From assembly GCA_031266855.1 (NCBI GenBank), contig JAISAF010000186.1:1-5944 (forward strand): 5,944 bases of DNA. The letters run 5' to 3'. Made by a program: the position numbers and the translations under genes. Positions 4,895-5,944 of this stretch are shown here, one piece after another; position 1 is the first letter of the stretch; each line of letters begins with the position of its first letter. The notes under the pieces were generated by a model. The model was not told where the DNA came from. It searched no databases and worked only from the letters and a program-made list of their open reading frames with translations. Source of the DNA: Spirochaetales bacterium. Its GTDB lineage: Bacteria > Spirochaetota > Spirochaetia > DTKZ01.

Positions 4895-4921
4895 TAGTTC
4901 CTGAAGCTGCCTGGCAGCACA

Positions 4922-4950
4922 TAGACGGTTTGCCGCTGGATGGCTATAAT
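4922..4950 (+). promoter_or_regulatory. Possible sigma-70 promoter within the right flank
   Basis: TAGACG (4922-4927, four of six -35 bases) is followed after 17 bases by a perfect TATAAT (4945-4950). It lies in 4895-5003, the only stretch of the right flank longer than about 30 bases without an obvious hairpin. If active, it would run rightwards through R2 and antisense to R1, and reach the gene at 5421 with a leader of about 460 bases. Confidence 0.4.
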
Positions 4951-5003
4951 ACTCTTTCAGTTTCAGGATTTTTGAGTATGCGCATGACAGCCTGGAGCCA
5001 TGC

Positions 5004-5030
5004 GCGCGATTTTGCGACGCAAAATCGCGC
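5004..5030. repeat. 12-bp hairpin resembling a closed-up core helix
   Basis: GCGCGATTTTGC (5004-5015) pairs perfectly with GCAAAATCGCGC (5019-5030) around GAC. The ten-base strings GCGATTTTGC and GCAAAATCGC are the arms of the long-range helix of copy L (797-806 and 923-932), here only 3 bases apart instead of about 115. On the - strand it follows module A and a hairpin, as in copy L. It may be a copy (R2) that has lost its core, although a chance resemblance between hairpins cannot be excluded. Confidence 0.65.
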
Positions 5031-5042
5031 TGCCGGATAACA

Positions 5043-5073
5043 CCCGCAAAATTGCCTGTGGCAATTTTGCGGG
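5043..5073. repeat. 14-bp perfect hairpin, copy R2
   Basis: CCCGCAAAATTGCC (5043-5056) pairs perfectly with 5060-5073 around TGT. It shares the AATTGCC-TGT-GGCAATT centre with H3 of copy L on the + strand, but has different outer pairs. It abuts module A of R2, as H2 abuts module A in copy L. Confidence 0.8.
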
Positions 5074-5129
5074 CCTGGTTCCAGGGCCGCACGCGTAAGC
5101 GCGGGCTATACCCGTGGTGGCGGCAGCCG
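5072..5129 (-). repeat. Module A, copy R2 (inverted)
   Basis: Read on the - strand this is about 88% identical to 666-723 without gaps. Differences within its small stems tend to be paired: TTGG-AA-CCAA in copy L is CTGG-AA-CCAG here. It begins the reduced third copy in the right flank. Confidence 0.85.
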
Positions 5130-5144
5130 TGTGGATAAATACGT

Positions 5145-5167
5145 GCACAGCGCGTAACGCGCTGTGC
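5145..5167. repeat. 10-bp hairpin after the core, copy R1
   Basis: GCACAGCGCG (5145-5154) pairs perfectly with CGCGCTGTGC (5158-5167) around TAA. Beside it, GTGG-GCAGA-CCAC (5171-5183) is a smaller stem. It takes the position of hairpin 944-964 in copy L. Confidence 0.7.
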
Positions 5168-5183
5168 CTGGTGGGCAGACCAC

Positions 5184-5303
5184 GCAATTTTTCCCGGCCC
5201 TTAACCTGTTCTACGCCAGGGGCTTTTTAGGGCCTCTTGCCGAAAAGCCTTGGTATAACAAACACGCTCACGCGTGCGTTTACTTGGGCACAGGAAAAAT
5301 TGC
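5184..5303 (-). ncRNA. Candidate structured RNA core, copy R1
   Basis: On the - strand, GCAATTTTTCC (complement of 5293-5303) pairs with GGAAAAATTGC (complement of 5184-5194), closing about 98 bases. Compared with copy L, pair 3 is A-T for G-C and pair 9 is T-A for G-C, with both sides changed. The inner hairpin is CACGC-GTGA-GCGTG, again a GNRA loop. The conserved segments CCCAAGT, AAGGCTTTTCGG, CAAGAGGCCCTAAAAA, CCCCTGGCG and AACAGGT recur in the same order. The roughly 18-base stretch at 859-877 of copy L is absent. The element points towards the 3' end of pheT and lies upstream of, and antisense to, the gene at 5421. I see no clear - strand promoter. The family is not recognised. Confidence 0.5.
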
Positions 5304-5319
5304 GACCGCCGGGTTACAG

Positions 5320-5346
5320 TGCATAATTGCCACAGGCAATTATGCA
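5320..5346. repeat. Hairpin H3, copy R1 (12-bp perfect stem)
   Basis: TGCATAATTGCC (5320-5331) pairs perfectly with 5335-5346 around ACA (TGT on the - strand). It corresponds to 751-781 in copy L, with five compensated pair changes. Confidence 0.85.
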
Positions 5347-5347
5347 T

Positions 5348-5377
5348 CCCTGAAATTGCCTCACGGCAATTCCAGGG
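5348..5377. repeat. Hairpin H2, copy R1 (13-bp stem, one wobble)
   Basis: Arm 5348-5360 pairs with 5365-5377 around TCAC (GTGA, a GNRA loop, on the - strand). The one irregular pair, A5353 with C5372, is a mismatch on the + strand and G.U on the - strand. It corresponds to 722-751 in copy L. Confidence 0.8.
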
Positions 5378-5420
5378 CTTGGTTCTGAGCTGCCGCTGAT
5401 ACCGGAAAGGAGATGTATGT

Positions 5421-5944
5421 ATGCTGAAAAAAATCTGTTTGTGTGTTGCGCTTTTTATGAGTCTTGTATATGCCGCCGCGGCCCTGGATACGGGAACCCG
5501 GGAGGCCGCCCCTGTTCCTGCTTCCCTCGCGGATATTGACGCGGAAGGTTTGAAACTTGCCGCCCTGATCGGGCAGCGGCTTTCCGCGCTTGCTGGTTCC
5601 GCGCCGCAGCCGCCGCGTATACGGATTGATGAATTCCCGGATAATGGGAGCCGCTCCATTCTGGGCAGGCTTTGGGCGCAGAATCTTATGGGCGGCCTGG
5701 CTAATCTGGCAAACCGGGGTTTTACCCTTACCCTTGATCCGGCCCCGTCCTCCTGCGATTTTATTCTCTCAGGCGAAATTATCGAAGCGGGGCCTACGAT
5801 CCGCATTATTACGCGCCTTGTAAAAACGAAGGAGCATGAGCTTGCCGCGATATGGAATACGGATTTTCAGAAAACTCCCTTTATGCGGGAACTTCTCGGC
5901 CCGGCGGCAGAGATGGTTCCTTCGGAATCCCGGCGCGCCGCACA
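5421..5944 (+). CDS. Exported protein of unknown function, 5' part only
   Basis: The first 174 codons are present and the gene runs off the window. The ATG at 5421 has a strong SD, AAAGGAG (5406-5412), at 8 bases. ATGs at 5413 and 5417 are out of frame. Residues 1-21 (MLKK, then CLCVALFMSLVYAAAA) form a typical signal peptide with likely signal peptidase I cleavage near AAA/LD. There is no lipobox cysteine at the cleavage point. The mature part has a helix (about 35-60), IRIDEF (67-72), a second helix (about 80-98), then DFILSGEIIEAGPTIRIITRL (113-133) and IWNTDFQKTPF (144-154). This alternation recalls periplasmic FlgO/CsgG-like domains in spirochaete proteins, in which LSGEI is followed by strands carrying RI and TRLV. 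That is a resemblance, not an identification. Its leader lies entirely in the repeat region. Confidence 0.85.
   Translation, partial: MLKKICLCVALFMSLVYAAAALDTGTREAAPVPASLADIDAEGLKLAALIGQRLSALAGSAPQPPRIRIDEFPDNGSRSILGRLWAQNLMGGLANLANRGFTLTLDPAPSSCDFILSGEIIEAGPTIRIITRLVKTKEHELAAIWNTDFQKTPFMRELLGPAAEMVPSESRRAA

Noticed and set aside
4571..5187. Open frames on both strands through the right repeat region
   Set aside because: Their peptides merely restate module C (for example KAHRRFPRTWSGKPG) and hairpin sequence. No SD or domain supports them.
5300..5327. Promoter TTGCGA-16-CATAAT upstream of the 5421 gene
   Set aside because: The -10-like box lies inside the palindromic arm of H3 and so is explained by the hairpin. 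Box matches are modest.
5201..5806. 201-codon open frame on the - strand overlapping the exported-protein gene
   Set aside because: It is antisense to a gene with a signal peptide and strong SD, and it starts in copy R1. Its composition is typical of a shadow frame.

Overview
The window looks like part of a fairly GC-rich spirochaete chromosome, most likely a Treponema-like (Treponematales) lineage. The main evidence is a phenylalanyl-tRNA synthetase of the archaeal/eukaryotic type encoded as an intact pheS-pheT pair. Spirochaetes are the best-known bacteria with this form of the enzyme. The termite-gut or other host-associated treponeme idea is inference only.

Layout. (1) 1-499: the decayed 3' end of an IS5-family transposase gene, with an in-frame nonsense codon and a frameshift, plus a probable right terminal inverted repeat. 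(2) 500-1171: no credible protein gene. The stretch is packed with near-perfect hairpins and forms a composite repeat, called here copy L. (3) 1172-4619: a promoter, pheS, a 20-bp tandemly repeated translation start, and pheT. (4) 4620-5400: again no credible protein gene. It holds a second, inverted copy of the composite repeat (copy R1), a reduced third copy (R2), and several more hairpins. (5) 5421-end: the 5' part of a gene for an exported protein that I cannot name with confidence.

The most interesting content is non-coding. The left flank read on the + strand and the right flank read on the - strand share the same modules in the same order: module A, hairpin H2, hairpin H3, a core of about 120-136 nt closed by an 11-bp long-range helix, a further hairpin, then an 87-bp module C next to another hairpin. 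The right flank also carries an extra module A and further hairpins between the core and module C. Where the two copies differ inside helices, both strands of the helix change together. I count eight compensated base-pair changes across H2, H3 and the core's closing helix. The core's inner hairpin has a GNRA tetraloop in both copies (GAAA and GTGA). Two isolated helix mismatches on the right flank are G.U pairs only when read on the - strand. This pattern fits a structured RNA, or a hairpin-rich mobile DNA element, that I cannot assign to a known family. The two copies face inward and bracket pheST like the ends of a composite unit.

The two synthetase genes probably form one transcription unit and make the alpha and beta subunits of the (alpha-beta)2 enzyme that charges tRNA-Phe. 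The alignments and counts here were done by eye on the sequence; no database search was possible.
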